Shown here one piece after another: positions 1 to 11,255 of a stretch of DNA of 64,000 nucleotides. Position numbers and translations under genes: made by a program. The stretch spans positions 23,619,899 to 23,683,898 of the forward strand of contig CM046348.1 of the NCBI GenBank assembly GCA_025403435.1, in the 5' to 3' direction. Source of the stretch: Artocarpus heterophyllus. Its lineage: Eukaryota; Streptophyta; Magnoliopsida; Rosales; Moraceae. The notes under the pieces were generated by a model, which was not told the DNA's origin, searched no databases, and saw nothing but the letters and a program-made list of their open reading frames with translations. Position 1 is the first letter of the stretch. Each line of letters opens with the position of its first letter.

Positions 1-139
1 ATGGTGTAAATTTTTACATACTATAGTTTTTAGACCAAAATTTTCAGTTGCAACCGATTTGCTAAACGCCCTAGAAAAAAATTTATAAGAGAAAATCGCA
101 CGTCATAATAATTTAACAGAATATTAAAATAGGCTCCAC

Positions 140-700
140 AAATTAACAGTAATTAGAAAAATAATTTTATAAGGGATATTATCATTTTTGGTATCCTTTG
201 TTTTAGAGAAGCATCATATTGATACACTGTTGTTTGAAAAATATCAAAATAGTACTCTATGATTTTTCAAAAATATCATTTTGGTACCCATATTTGGCAT
301 TTTTTGACATGAAAATTCCTTTTTACTCTTTTATTAATGACTCTCAAATTAATTTTGTAAAACTATAATTGAAAATCAAAACAAAAGATTAAACAAAACT
401 CATTAAAAAAAAGCATATATGTGTGCTTAATCATTTTTTGTCATTATTGGTATGTATTTTCTTTTATAGTTTTCACAAAATAATTTGAGGTTTATTAATA
501 AAAGGGTAAGTTTGAAATTTTATATCACAAAACACGGATTTAGGGTACTAAAATAATTTTTGAAAAGCATAGGTACCATTATGATATTTCCTGAACAGCA
601 GGTATCAATGTGATGTTTTCTAAAACACAGGATACTGAAATGATAATATTGCTTATAAAAAACTGCAGTAAATAAATAAAATATCCCTTGATATCCTTGA
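140..700. repeat. Long inverted repeat (fold-back MITE, Mutator-like?)
   Basis: The left arm (about 165-400) and the right arm (about 430-670) are imperfect reverse complements over more than 200 bases each. For example, GATATTATCATTTTTGGTATCC near 175 pairs with GGATACTGAAATGATAATATT near 630, and the pairing continues inward through TTTTATTAAT and CAAATTA blocks to a centre near 415. No coding potential is visible. Long terminal inverted repeats of this kind are typical of Mutator-like fold-back elements; I could not define a target-site duplication, so the class is an inference. Confidence 0.6.
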
Positions 701-702
701 TT

Positions 703-1967
703 TGATATCTTATTAGGTGACAAAATATAATAAAAATATGTTGGTTTAGATAGTTAGTGATTGGTGCTTGGAAACATTAATTAGCTACTGGTTTGGTGCC
801 ATTTATTTTGAAATTAGAGGGTGTTTTGGTGAGGAAAAGAGGAGATGCTTGTGTAATACTACACCACTACCCAGATGGAGGCTTAAAGAAAGCAATGTCT
901 ACTCTAAAAACCACAACAAAAACAAGCCCTCCTTTTACTATGTTCAATGTTCATCCAAAGAAATTTGAAAAGACTTCTCATACAGTTTTTAAAATAAGGA
1001 AGACTTCTCACACACGGGATTGTTAATGCTTGCTTTGCAAGGCTGTAAAAAGTATTTCACTCACAATTAGTTCAGAAAGTTTTGCTTTTGAACATCTGAA
1101 AGTTTTAAACTAAAGCACGCACCTGTGCCCCAAAATCCTTAATAACTACAATGCATAGACCATTGTGTTTGGTACGGTGGTGGGAATAATTGGTTAGAAC
1201 TATTGTTACTGTAGCATATGAGACTTTTACACTGTAGCTTATTTTTTTTTATACTATAACATGTAAGAGTTTTACACTGTTCAGAACTGAGATAGTGGTT
1301 GAAACCACTCCTTACCAAACAACATGTAATTTGTTTGGTTAAAGACATCAAACCTCTAAATAATCTTTTAAATAACTGGTCGTTTTGCACCATGAACAAT
1401 GGATATCAAATTATGGCTTTGTTTTTTTTGGCTCTGAGTCAAATTATGGCTTTTGGATTATGTGAATGTTAGTACTCTTATGTGCTATGAACTAGATGTC
1501 AATCAGATCATGGTTCACGGATTACGTGAGTATTGTTTTTCTTTTCCCCCAAAAAAGATAATTTTCTTTTGGTATATACTTAAAAAAATGTTTGGGAACG
1601 TTTCAATTTCAAAGTTTCAATTGATATACTATAAAGCTCATACATGTTAAAATGTTTAAGTTTCAACTTCAAGTTTCAATTCGGTTCTTAAACGCTCCTA
1701 TAATGTTAAAATATGCCTTTTCCTAGTGTACTTAACGGTTCAACATTCTAAAATATGCCTAATATTTTGTTTAATTTTTTGAAATAACTATATATTTACA
1801 GATGTTCATTTCTTACAATTCGTGAAATTGCGTCAAAATAAACTTTAAACTCATTCAAAATATTGCGTCATTGTTAAACAATATGAGAACATAAAATAAT
1901 TTTTTTCATTTAAAAATAAAATTATTTTTCTTATTATTTTTTTAATTTTTAAGTAAAATATGAACGG
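703..1967. repeat. Non-coding block, copy 1 of a local duplication
   Basis: This stretch matches 9588-11080 in the same orientation, with interruptions. Shared landmarks include the segment with GAGGGTGTTTTGGTG followed by CCCAGATGGAG (near 820-880 and 9700-9760), CAAACCTCTA(A/G)ATAATCTTTTAAATAACT (near 1349 and 10196), AATCAGATCATGGTT (near 1500 and 10436), and ATATTTACAGA...TTCATTTCT (near 1795 and 10883). It was probably the upstream flank of an LRR-kinase locus before duplication. A Tourist-like MITE at about 1160-1347 is absent from copy 2. Confidence 0.7.
1160..1347. mobile_element. Tourist-like MITE, insertion private to copy 1
   Basis: The ends resemble GTGTTTGGTA and TACCAAACAA in inverted orientation. 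The interior carries the family hallmark, a repeated ACTGTAGCATATGAGA-like motif followed by TTTACACTG. The paralogous position in copy 2 (near 10180-10200) lacks it, and AGAC flanks both sides here, which suits a short target duplication. Confidence 0.6.
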
Positions 1968-3606
1968 GTGGATTGTTTTACTTTAAAGGTTTTAGTAAAT
2001 TACCCGTTTTGTAATATATATCGACGTAATTCTCAAATTTTAGATTCTCAAATAGAGTCTCTAACAGTCTCTAAAGAAGTAGAATTAGAACGAGAACCAG
2101 AAATTGAAGGTAGTTTATTAGCCCCCAAAATAGATCTCGAAAGATTTGAAATACCTGATATAGAATTAATGCATCAAATATGCAAGATTATAATCTTATC
2201 AAGGGAAACCAAGAGTCTGTAATATATTCTAAGTATGTTTTAATAAATTTCAAGTTCTCGAAAGTTGGTTTTGTTTCTTTATTGAGTACGTTTGTTTCTT
2301 TATGCTTTCTTTCTGTACTAGGACTATAAAACTCATATAGAAAGAGTAGTAACATCCTTTATAGGTTTAAAGCTAAAATCTAAACTGTAATAGGGTGTTT
2401 GGAAAGACGGTGGGAACCACTTTTACTGTAGCATGTGAGAGTTTTATACTGTAGCATATTTTTTTTTATTGTTACTGTAGCATATGAGAGCTTTACACTG
2501 TTCATAACTGAGATTGTGGTGGGAACTGAGTGGTTCCCACCACTGCCAAACACCCCCATAATGAAGCAACAAGAGAAAATGAAAACCAATGGTTTAGTAA
2601 AGCCTAACCCCCATAACAGATGCAAAATAAATTCTATAAGAGCAATTTAAGAAAAAAGCAAAGAGATAAAGAGTGGAACATGAGAAGAAAGAGAACAATA
2701 AGGAGTGAACATTGTTTAAACATGAACCCTTTTATATCAAAAGAGAATACGACAGTAAATTTTGATTCTGTAGTCAAAGATCCGGAAAAAAGAATAGCAT
2801 ACCTTTATCAATTATTAGAAGTATTAGCAAGATTTCATAAACAGCTAAACACAGAATTAAGAATTGATCTAAATTCAAGAAATACAAATGCAATTCTAGA
2901 AAACATTGAGACACAAAGAAAGACAACACAATATACTAGAAGAAATAACAAAAGAAATAAAACTATGTCGCTTATAGAACAAATTTGCGGAAATCTAAGT
3001 CTAATAGATTAAGGTAACAAACGAATAATTGGAAAACTAAAGAAAAATCTAGAAGATCTATTGCAAGCTCAAGAAGAAAACTACCAAGAAAATCAGGAAG
3101 AACTAGGAATAGAATTTGTAGATCCCATAAAACTTAATAATAACAAAAGGATAATAAATAATTTAGTAATGACTTTAAATCAAATTATTAGAGAACATAA
3201 TTTCAATAGCTAATGAATTTCAGTCCTCGAACAGATGTACTTAGAGAACAACAGAGGTATACAGAAGAGTTATTAGATAAAATACGAAGACTAAGAAATG
3301 AAATGCATTAAATAATAAATCAGATAAATGAAGCAACAACCTAGGTGTATGGAATACAATTTATTAAAAATAGAAAAAGATAAAATCTTGTAAATGAAAA
3401 GAGATTTGAATACTAGAATTAATTAGGTGTATAGAATAAGAGAAAGAAATGAAAAGGCTGAAAACCACTATCAAACTAGAAATTTCAGTGAATTTGGAGA
3501 TGATAGTGTTTATGAATAAATAAGTCCCCTGTTTAGTCTTATAGAAAGCTAGAGTAGACATATTATTAGAATCTAGTCTAAGATACATGTGATAGAGAGA
3601 TTCTGT
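1968..3606 (+). pseudogene. Endogenous pararetrovirus relic, plus-strand fragment
   Basis: Two open but decayed stretches (about 1968-2222 and 2620-3200, then a stop-riddled tail to about 3600) encode Lys/Glu/Asn-rich, helix- and coiled-coil-prone protein. It resembles the acidic and coiled-coil part of caulimovirid polyproteins that precedes the capsid region. The assignment rests mainly on its neighbour at 3795-4895, which carries the diagnostic capsid zinc finger; this part alone would not be recognisable. It is interrupted by in-frame stops and by a MITE at 2393-2556. It lies between the duplicated block and the receptor-kinase gene. It is a dead, old copy. The precise viral genus (petuvirus- or florendovirus-like) is not resolved. 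Confidence 0.5.
2393..2556. mobile_element. Tourist-like MITE inside the virus relic
   Basis: Terminal inverted repeats are GGGTGTTTGGAAAGACGGTGG on the left and its near complement ending CCAAACACCC on the right; a subterminal GTGGGAACCAC/GTGGTTCCCAC pair extends them. The interior has two ACTGTAGCAT(A/G)TGAGAG motifs. The short size, TIRs and lack of an ORF fit PIF/Harbinger-derived Tourist elements. It is nearly identical to the copy at 3613-3787. Confidence 0.8.
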
Positions 3607-3612
3607 TTAATA

Positions 3613-3787
3613 GGGTGTTTGGAAGAGTGGTGGAAACAAGTGGTGGGAACCACTTTTACTGTAGCATGTGAGAGTTTTATACTGTAGCATATTTTTTTAT
3701 TGTTACTGTAGCATGTGAGAGCTTTACACTGTTTATAACTCAGATTGTGGTAGAAACTGAGTGGTTTCCACCACTGCCAAACACCCC
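3613..3787. mobile_element. Tourist-like MITE at the junction of the two virus fragments
   Basis: It has the same TIRs (GGGTGTTTGG ... CCAAACACCCC) and the same interior ACTGTAGCATGTGAGAG repeats as the copy at 2393-2556. It sits exactly between the plus-strand and minus-strand pararetrovirus fragments. Confidence 0.8.
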
Positions 3788-3794
3788 TAAGTCT

Positions 3795-4895
3795 CTAGAG
3801 CGTGGGTACGTTAGATTAGATTCGTTTCTTTAGAAAAGGGACGCCCCTTGGCATTAAAGCCTAAATCACACAACATATGAGTCAGGTCTTCTGTTTCACT
3901 ATCACCATCATCCTCTGTTTTAAAATTAATTTCCTCTTCTGAATAAATACTATAAATCTTAGAGTCTGAATCTCAAGTATCTTCTATGGGTAAAATAGGT
4001 TCACCTTCCATAATGTCTTGAATTAATCTAATTGATTCCTTTTTTCTATCATTCTTTTTAGAACATTGTGCTGCAAGATGCTTAGGGTCTCCACACATAT
4101 AACATCCGCACTTCTTTTTATATTTTTTATTAGGTTTGACGTTCCTAAAATATCTCTTCCTATTTTTCCCAAAATTTTTCTTTCTGAAGGTGGTTGATCT
4201 TCAAGTTTTAAAATATTTTCTTCTAGTGATTTTTCTATTAGGTGACTTTTCTATTCTAGTATATATGTTGCTACAAAAACTATATTCTCCTTTGTTTCCT
4301 TTCTTTAATTTCTTTTTATTGTATTACCTCTATACACATATTTCTAATATTATGAAAGGTGTATGTTATTCTAATTAAATAAATTAGGTTTGCTGTTTTC
4401 TGATGTTGCATTTGCATTTCAATCTTGTAATATATTTTCTCCTACTCTTTCTCGTATTTTAGCATGTACCTTTGGGCTATTCCTAAATCATAACTTTGTC
4501 ATACTTTAGTAGTTAATTCCAAGTATTTTTTGGCTAAAACTGACAATTTCTCTAAGATTATGACAAGTTAATTGTTTTAATTCTCTGCCAGATATTTTTT
4601 GTATGAATTAATTTTTTTCTCCAAAACTTGCTAACACTAATTCTTTGATTAAGTTTATAAAATTATGAAGTCTTAGTCCTGTTGTTATCCTAGTCTTATA
4701 TTCTACCGGATATTTTTGTTTATATCTAGATGAATACTGACTAGACTTCCAAAGTATGCTTCACACCGTTTCCCAATTTTTATATAGCTTAGTCATATAT
4801 CAATGAAGACTTTCTGTGCAGATACCGTTCACATCATTCTTCAAACTTTTCAATTATGGTCCTTGTTTAACGTGGGGAAAACCTTACTGAATGAA
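3795..4895 (-). pseudogene. Endogenous pararetrovirus relic, capsid region with zinc finger
   Basis: On the minus strand the segment at about 4060-4120 encodes a Lys-rich stretch followed by a C-x-C-x2-C-x4-H-x4-C zinc finger and then an acidic Asp/Glu-rich tail (to about 3840). That spacing, with the extra leading Cys, is the signature of Caulimoviridae coat proteins and differs from the plain C-x2-C-x4-H-x4-C of copia gag. Upstream in the same orientation (4400-4890) is a stop-interrupted capsid-like sequence rich in Lys, Leu and Asn. Several in-frame stops show that it cannot make an intact protein. It points head-on at the plus-strand fragment and ends about 165 bases before the receptor-kinase start. 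Confidence 0.7.
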
Positions 4896-5059
4896 CTACA
4901 GTACCTCTAGTTCTATTCGAGTCAATGTTGAAAAGACCCACTTCCACTTTCGGAAGACCTGTTGACTTGAGGGAAGACTTGCTTAAAGTTGGCCTTCAAT
5001 TTGGTTTTATTTTATTCACAAATCATATTGCTTCTGTAAACGTCAGGAAACCTGTGAAA

Positions 5060-8000
5060 ATGAGTGCAATATTCCAAACTTTCTCCTCTCTTTCTCTTCT
5101 GATCTTTTGCACTAAGATCCTGATCACTTTAGCTATCATGATAGTCGGGAGTGCCACTGCCTCGATTGTTCATGGAAATGACACTGACAGGCTTGCGTTG
5201 CTTGCAATCAAGGCTCAAATTACTGAGGATCCTCTTATGATCACAAGCTCATGGAACGACTCTCTCCATTTTTGTCAGTGGCATGGTGTTTCCTGCAGTC
5301 GCAGGCACCAAAGAGTCAGCTACTTGAATTTAGGGTCATTGAGTTTGAAAGGTTTCGTGTCTCCCTCCGTTGGGAACCTCAGTTTTCTCCGAAGAGTTGA
5401 TTTCTCAAACAACAGTTTCCACGGAGAACTACCAAAGGAGATCGGTCGCTTGTTTAGGCTGCAAGAGCTGGTTTTGGGAAACAATTCTTTTGGAGGACCA
5501 ATACCAACTAGCTTATCAAACTGCTCTAAGTTGCGGATCCTCATTTTGGGATACAACGAATTTATTGGTAACATTCCTTTTGAGATAGGCTTTCTACCAA
5601 AGTTGCAGCAACTGGTTCTTCGGCGCAACAACTTGGAGGGAAGTATTCCAACTCATCTAGGGAATGTCTCATCCCTTCTTGCACTTTCTATTTCAGAAAA
5701 TAAGTTGGAGGGAGACATTCCAGCATCACTAGGCCAACTGAAGAGCCTAATTTCTCTTGGTCTTGGTCAAAATTTTCTGTCAGGTAGAGTCCCTCGATCC
5801 GTCTATAACTTTTCATGCCTTACTCTTTTTTATGTATGTGGAAATCAACTTCAAGGCAGCTTTCCTTATAACATTGGCCTTACCCTACCAAATATCCAAT
5901 CATTTGTTGTATGGGGAAACCAATTTAGTGGAACCATTCCAGTTTCTTTTTCAAATGCTTCAAACCTTGTTAACTTTGAAATCGAGGAGAATAACTTTTT
6001 TGGACAGATTCCTGATATTTTTGGAAATTTGAAAAAACTTGAGCGGGTAATTATAGGCGCTTCTAATCTTGGGTATGGCAAAGAGAATGACATGGACTTC
6101 TTCACCTCTTTTATTAATTGTAGCAATCTGATAATGATTCAGATTCAACAGAATAACTTAGCAGGGAATTTGCCCAATTCTATTGGAAATCTCTCACGCC
6201 AACTTGAATTTCTATCCCTTGAAAGTAATGGAATTTATGGAAACATTCCATCTAGTATTGGAAATTTAATAAACTTGACATTTTTCAGTTTAGATGGCAA
6301 TCAACTCATAGGGACCATTCCTACGACTATTGGTAAACTTCATAACTTGATAGCATTATATTTGGCCAATAATGAATTATCTGGAGAAATCCCTTTCTCC
6401 TTTGGACATCTGATGTTATTAGACGAGCTTCAATTACAAGAAAACAATCTACAAGGGAGCATTCCTTCAAGTCTTGAAAAATGCAAAAATTTGCGATCAC
6501 TAGTCCTCCATGATAATTCCTTGAATGGCACCATTCCGCCAGGTGTCATTGGGCTCTCCTCTTTATCACGATCTCTACTCTCTAGAAATTATCTTACTGG
6601 ACCTTTACCATCAGAAATTGGTAACTTGACAAATATTATTGAGTTAAGAGTCTCTCACAATAAGTTGACCAGTAATATTCCTAGTAGCCTTGCCAAGTGT
6701 ACAAGCTTAAGATGGCTTTCTATGGATGACAATATGTTTGAAGGAACCATTGAATCATTGAGTTCCTTAAAAGCTATTGAGGAAATGGATCTTTCACACA
6801 ACAATTTTTCTGGACAAATCCCAAAGGACTTTGGCAAATTTATCTTTTTGTCAAATTTAAATCTTTCTTTTAATGATCTTGAAGGTGAAGTACCAAGTGG
6901 AGGTGTTTTCAATAATGCTAGTGCTAATATTTCACTTGTTGGTAATGACAAGCTCTGCGGGGGTATGGCTGATTTACAGTTAGCGCTGTGCTCTAAGAAA
7001 TCTCCAAGGAAGCAAAACTTGTCCTTCACTGGAAAGCTAATAATCTCCATTGTCTGTGGGCTTCTTGAAGTGTGTTTGATTACATTTTTGCTGATCATTT
7101 GTTGCTTGAGGAAGAAAAAAAAGCAACAATCTTTAGAATCTTTGTGGAGGAAAGTTCCATTCCTGAATATTTCTTATGGGGAGCTTTTGAAATCAACTAA
7201 TGGGTTTTGTCCAGAAAACTTGATTGGCGTCGGTGGCTTTAGCTCAGTGTATAAAGGGATTCTGGAACTGCATCAACTGCCCATAGCAGTGAAGGTCTTC
7301 AACCTTGAAAGAAGAGGAGCTTCCAAGAGTTTTATGGCTGAGTGTGAAACTCTAAAGAATATTAGACACCGAAATCTTGTGAAAATCATTACTGCTTGCT
7401 CAAGTGTTGACTTTCAAGGAAATGATTTCAAAGCCCTTGTCTACGAATATATGACAAATGGAAGTTTGGAAGATTGGCTGCATTCATCTCCAAGAATGGG
7501 GGAAAACCAGAGGAAAAGTTTAACTTTGATTCACTGGCTAAATATAGTCATCGATGTGGCATCAGTGTTGGATTATCTTCATAGCTGCAATGGACTGCCA
7601 ATAATACATTGTGACCTAAAGCCAAGCAACATTCTTCTTGATCAAGACATGATTGCCCACGTAAGTGATTTTGGTTTGTCAAGAATTATTTCAGAGGACA
7701 ATGTTCAGGTATCCCAGAATGAAACAAGCTCTGTTGGAATAAGAGGAACAATTGGATATGCAGCTCCAGGTAATCTTATTTTTTTCTAGAACTGGAATTG
7801 TTTTTATAAAAGGGTAAATGGTTACAGTCTCTTTGATACTAGTATATATGCATATTTATATTTTGTATGAATATTTTTTTTAGTATGCACAATTATGTGT
7901 ATACGAACATAATATATATATACATGTGCGCATGCATGTGCGTGAGTCTGTATAAGAATGAGAACATACATCAGATGCTAACCCCAATTTTTGTATGCAA

Positions 8001-8505
8001 CTTGTGAGATGTTGAAGAATATGGCATGGGAAGCAAGGTATCAGTCCAAGGAGATGTGTATAGCTTTGGAATCCTTTTGTTAGAAATCTTCACTGGAAAA
8101 CGGCCCACGGATGAGAATCTTGAGGCACAAAGCCTTCATCAGTTTGTCAAAATGGCTTTGCCAAGTAGATCAATGGAGATAGCTAATCAAAGTCTCCTGC
8201 TAGAAGGAAAAGAGGAAGCATCAAGCAGTGACTTAACTATGCAGAGAAGCAAAGGCAAAGCACATGAGTGTTTAAATTCCATATTTGAGATTGGTTTGAA
8301 GTGTTCGGAGGAATTACCAATGCAAAGGATGAAGATTAACGATGCGCTTAAGGACTTGCAAACAATTAAAAATATGCTTCTCAAAGATGTCAGGTACAAG
8401 GATTTTAGAATAGCTTATCTTCTTTTGGTTTTTTCACTAAATCTAGTTACTTTAACTTAATTTATAAAGTTTTTGATTTCATTTTGCAGGAACAATCGAC
8501 TCTGA
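5060..8505 (+). CDS. LRR receptor-like serine/threonine kinase, non-RD, class XII type (EFR/Xa21-like)
   Basis: Exons 5060-7769, 8018-8393 and 8490-8505 join in frame to give 1033 residues. I chose Met at 5060 because the hydrophobic signal segment follows directly; an in-frame Met at 4925 would add 45 residues in front of it. Visible domains: signal peptide (about 1-35), an N-terminal cap with WHGVSCSR (about residues 75-82), roughly 20 leucine-rich repeats to about 640, one transmembrane helix (about 660-685) followed by basic residues, then a kinase: glycine loop IGVGGFSSVYKG (about 722), Lys of AVKVF (about 745), HCDLKPSN (about 850), DFG (about 869) and GTIGYAAPE at the first splice junction. 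Cys instead of Arg before the catalytic Asp makes it non-RD, as in the pattern-recognition receptors EFR, FLS2 and Xa21. Likely a plasma-membrane immune receptor; its ligand cannot be predicted. No inactivating lesion is seen. Confidence 0.93.
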
Positions 8506-9587
8506 ATTTTCTAAATGTGGAATAAGGGACATTATAGTGCTGGACAAACACTTTTTTTTGTCAGGCACAAATTGGCTAGCAGTATGCAGAAGTGCAATTG
8601 TGTGTTGTATAATTTCTGTTTTGGCTTTGGTTTTGTTTTCCGTTAAGACTCTGTGCTTAACTATAAAAAATAATAGACTAGCGGGCATTACTTCTGCAGT
8701 TACAATGCATTGGTATAAACTGCGCTATAGAGAATTGTTGTTGTTGGTTGCTGTGCCACTATAATTGTTGCTTTCATTTTTATTATTATTATGGGTTAAC
8801 CACATAATTATATCTTTTAATTTTAGTTATTTCTTAATTGTTATTTTATTTTAAGAAACTATAAAAATAACTTATCAATTAAAAAAAAAAAAACTTATCT
8901 CACTTTTAACTTTTCTTATCCCTTTGAGTTTCTTGCGCTTTCAACTTTTTTTTTTTTTTTTTTTGCTGTTGGTTGCATTGGCTAGTCTCATCTCTCTTTG
9001 ATTGTTGTTGTCCACATTTTTGTCGCTCTCCAATTTTTATTTTTGGGATTTGAGGGTATGTGGCTTTTTCCCAATCCTTTTCTTTTTAAGTAAATAACCC
9101 GCTATTTCTAAAAATTAGGGAAATAACCTCTTTTCACATCAATGATCTCTTGATTCGTGGTTTTGTGACTGATTAAGTGTTTTATTAATGGATTACTAAT
9201 ATCCTTTAGTGGTTAACTAATTTCACGTAATAATTTATCAATTTGTTAATGATAAATCTTTAGTAGATCAATGATAAATTAAATTGTCAGTGATAAACTG
9301 TAGTTAATAAATGATGTACTAATATCAATTGTATTGGTGTCCATGATGTATCACTATGAAAGAAAACGAGATAATTTTCCTCATTTTTTAAAAATTTGGT
9401 TATTTTCTTAATTTTTGAAACGTCGGCCCATTTTTTTTTTAAAAAAAGGCCAAAAATAGAACGTTTGTCTATAAATATATTTTGAAATGGCATGAATAAA
9501 AATATATTTGTTAAATGTAGTATAACATGTAATTTCTTTATTTATAATTTGGTGAAAGTTTTCAAATGTTCTACATAGCCGTGACGT
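8506..9587. other. Gene-free spacer downstream of the receptor kinase
   Basis: The first 250 bases are probably the receptor-kinase 3' UTR. The remainder is AT-rich with T and A homopolymers (for example 8881-8893 and 8948-8964) and several ATGAT/TTAATGATAAAT-type direct repeats around 9150-9300. I see no gene. Confidence 0.5.
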
Positions 9588-11080
9588 GATATCTAAGATG
9601 ACAAAATACAATAAGAATATTGGTATTTAGATAGTTACCGTGTGCTGCTCAAACACTTAGGTACTGATTTGATGCCATGTTTACCATTATTTTGTAATTA
9701 GAGGGTGTTTTGGTGGGGAAAAGAGAAGGGCCTTATTGTGGTACTATACCACCACCACCCAGATGGAGACTTAAAGAAAGCAATGTCGACTCTAAAAATG
9801 ACCCAAACAAAAAATGGCCCTCTTGTTTACTTTGTTCATCCAAAGAAATTTCAAAAAACTTCTCATACAGGTGATTGTTGATGCTTGCTTTGCATAGTTG
9901 TCCTTTAAGTGTTTTACTTACAATTAGTTAAGTTTTACTGGATGGTTGCAAAATGTAGTTAGAATGAACTTTTAAACTGAAAACTATAGCGCGTGTGAGA
10001 ACTTTATACTGTAGTTTATTTTTTTTATTATTATAGCATGCAAGAGTTTTACATTGTATAAATTAAAAGTTTTAGTTAGAATTGATTACGCCAAACCAAA
10101 TACTTTTAGTTGTGCTTTTGATCATCTACCACTTTTGAATTGAAGCATGTGCCAGTGACCCGAAATCCTTGACAACGATATCACATGGACAATCAAACCT
10201 CTAGATAATCTTTTAAATAACTCGTCGTTTTGTACTATAAACAATAAAAAACCAAATTATGGCTTTTGAATTATGTGAGTCTTAGAGTGTGTTTGTTTCG
10301 ATTTTTAAATCGCGGTTTGAATTATTTTGCTATAATATTTTCTCTTACAAAAATTTAAATCTTTATTTAAATACTCTACTCAAATACTCGTACCAAATAC
10401 ACCATTGTGTTCTTACGTGCTTTGATTTGATGGTAATCAGATCATGGTTTACGGATTACGTGAATATTTACTTTTCTTTTTTCCAGGAAGACGATTAGTT
10501 TTCTTTTTGTATATACTGTTTTGTTAGATATGTTTTTGTACGTACTTTTAGAATTAAACACTTAACACTGTACTATTCGCCGTAAGATATATGTCATCAT
10601 TTTGACTTAGAAATAAGTTGAGGATGGATTCCTTAGAACATATGTAAAATAAAATAAAGTGGAAAATCTAAAACTTCGTCTAAAAAGTTATAAATAATAA
10701 AATTAGTAGAAATAACTCGCCTATTACTCATTGTGGTGTCCCAATGAAAATTTCGTCGAAGTACATAAACATTTATCGAGGAAGACTTTATTAGCAACAA
10801 GCTGTGTTTTGGTAATGAAATAGTTAACAGTTCAATTTTCTAAAATATACCTTATATTTTGTTTTATTTACTGAAATAACAATATATTTACAGAAATTCA
10901 TCTCTAATAATTTGTGAAATATTGCGTCAAATTTAACTTTAAACTCGTTCCAAATTTGACTATATTGTGAACAAACTTTCAGATTTATATTTTTAAACTA
11001 TTATAATATAAATAACTGTTCTTAATTTTTGTTGTTTATACGAGTAAAGTATGAAAAGGTGTAAAAAGAATACGCGATGT
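9588..11080. repeat. Non-coding block, copy 2 of the local duplication
   Basis: It parallels 703-1967 in the same order and orientation. It has its own MITE-like insertion at about 9937-10115 that copy 1 lacks, and it lacks the MITE of copy 1. Unlike copy 1 it runs on, after about 80 bases, into an LRR-kinase fragment at 11150-11255 and contains no virus relic. Confidence 0.7.
9937..10115. mobile_element. Degenerate Tourist-like MITE, insertion private to copy 2
   Basis: The interior has the family motifs in decayed form (CTATAGCGCGTGTGAGA, ACTGTAGTTTATT, ATAGCATGCAAGAGTTTTACA). The paralogous position in copy 1 (near 1068-1090) runs straight from CAATTAGTT to TTTTGCTTTTGA without it. Confidence 0.5.
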
Positions 11081-11149
11081 AACTTAATTTTGATGTAATA
11101 TGTAAATTATAACGAGTGATTTTTTTTTTTTTCCCCTTTTGAATGGATC

Positions 11150-11255
11150 ACTTGTTTCAGTCAGTGTCGAATGGAAAGTTGGGAACCTCACTTTTCTCCA
11201 AAAAATTGATCTCTCAAACAATAGTGTCAGCGGAGAACTAGCAAATGAGACGACG
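11150..11255 (+). pseudogene. LRR receptor-kinase fragment
   Basis: The translation around 11160-11250 includes VGNLTFLQKIDLSNNSVSGEL, which aligns with the first LRRs of the intact receptor at 5060-8505 (VGNLSFLRRVDFSNNSFHGEL). Nothing else of the gene follows; the sequence turns into a purine-rich GAGAGA/AAAAAG tract. It is the truncated end of a tandem duplicate, not an active gene. Confidence 0.75.

Noticed and set aside
4925..5059. Upstream in-frame ATG extending the receptor kinase by 45 residues
   Set aside because: It would place charged sequence ahead of the hydrophobic signal segment; the Met at 5060 starts a normal secretory N-terminus.
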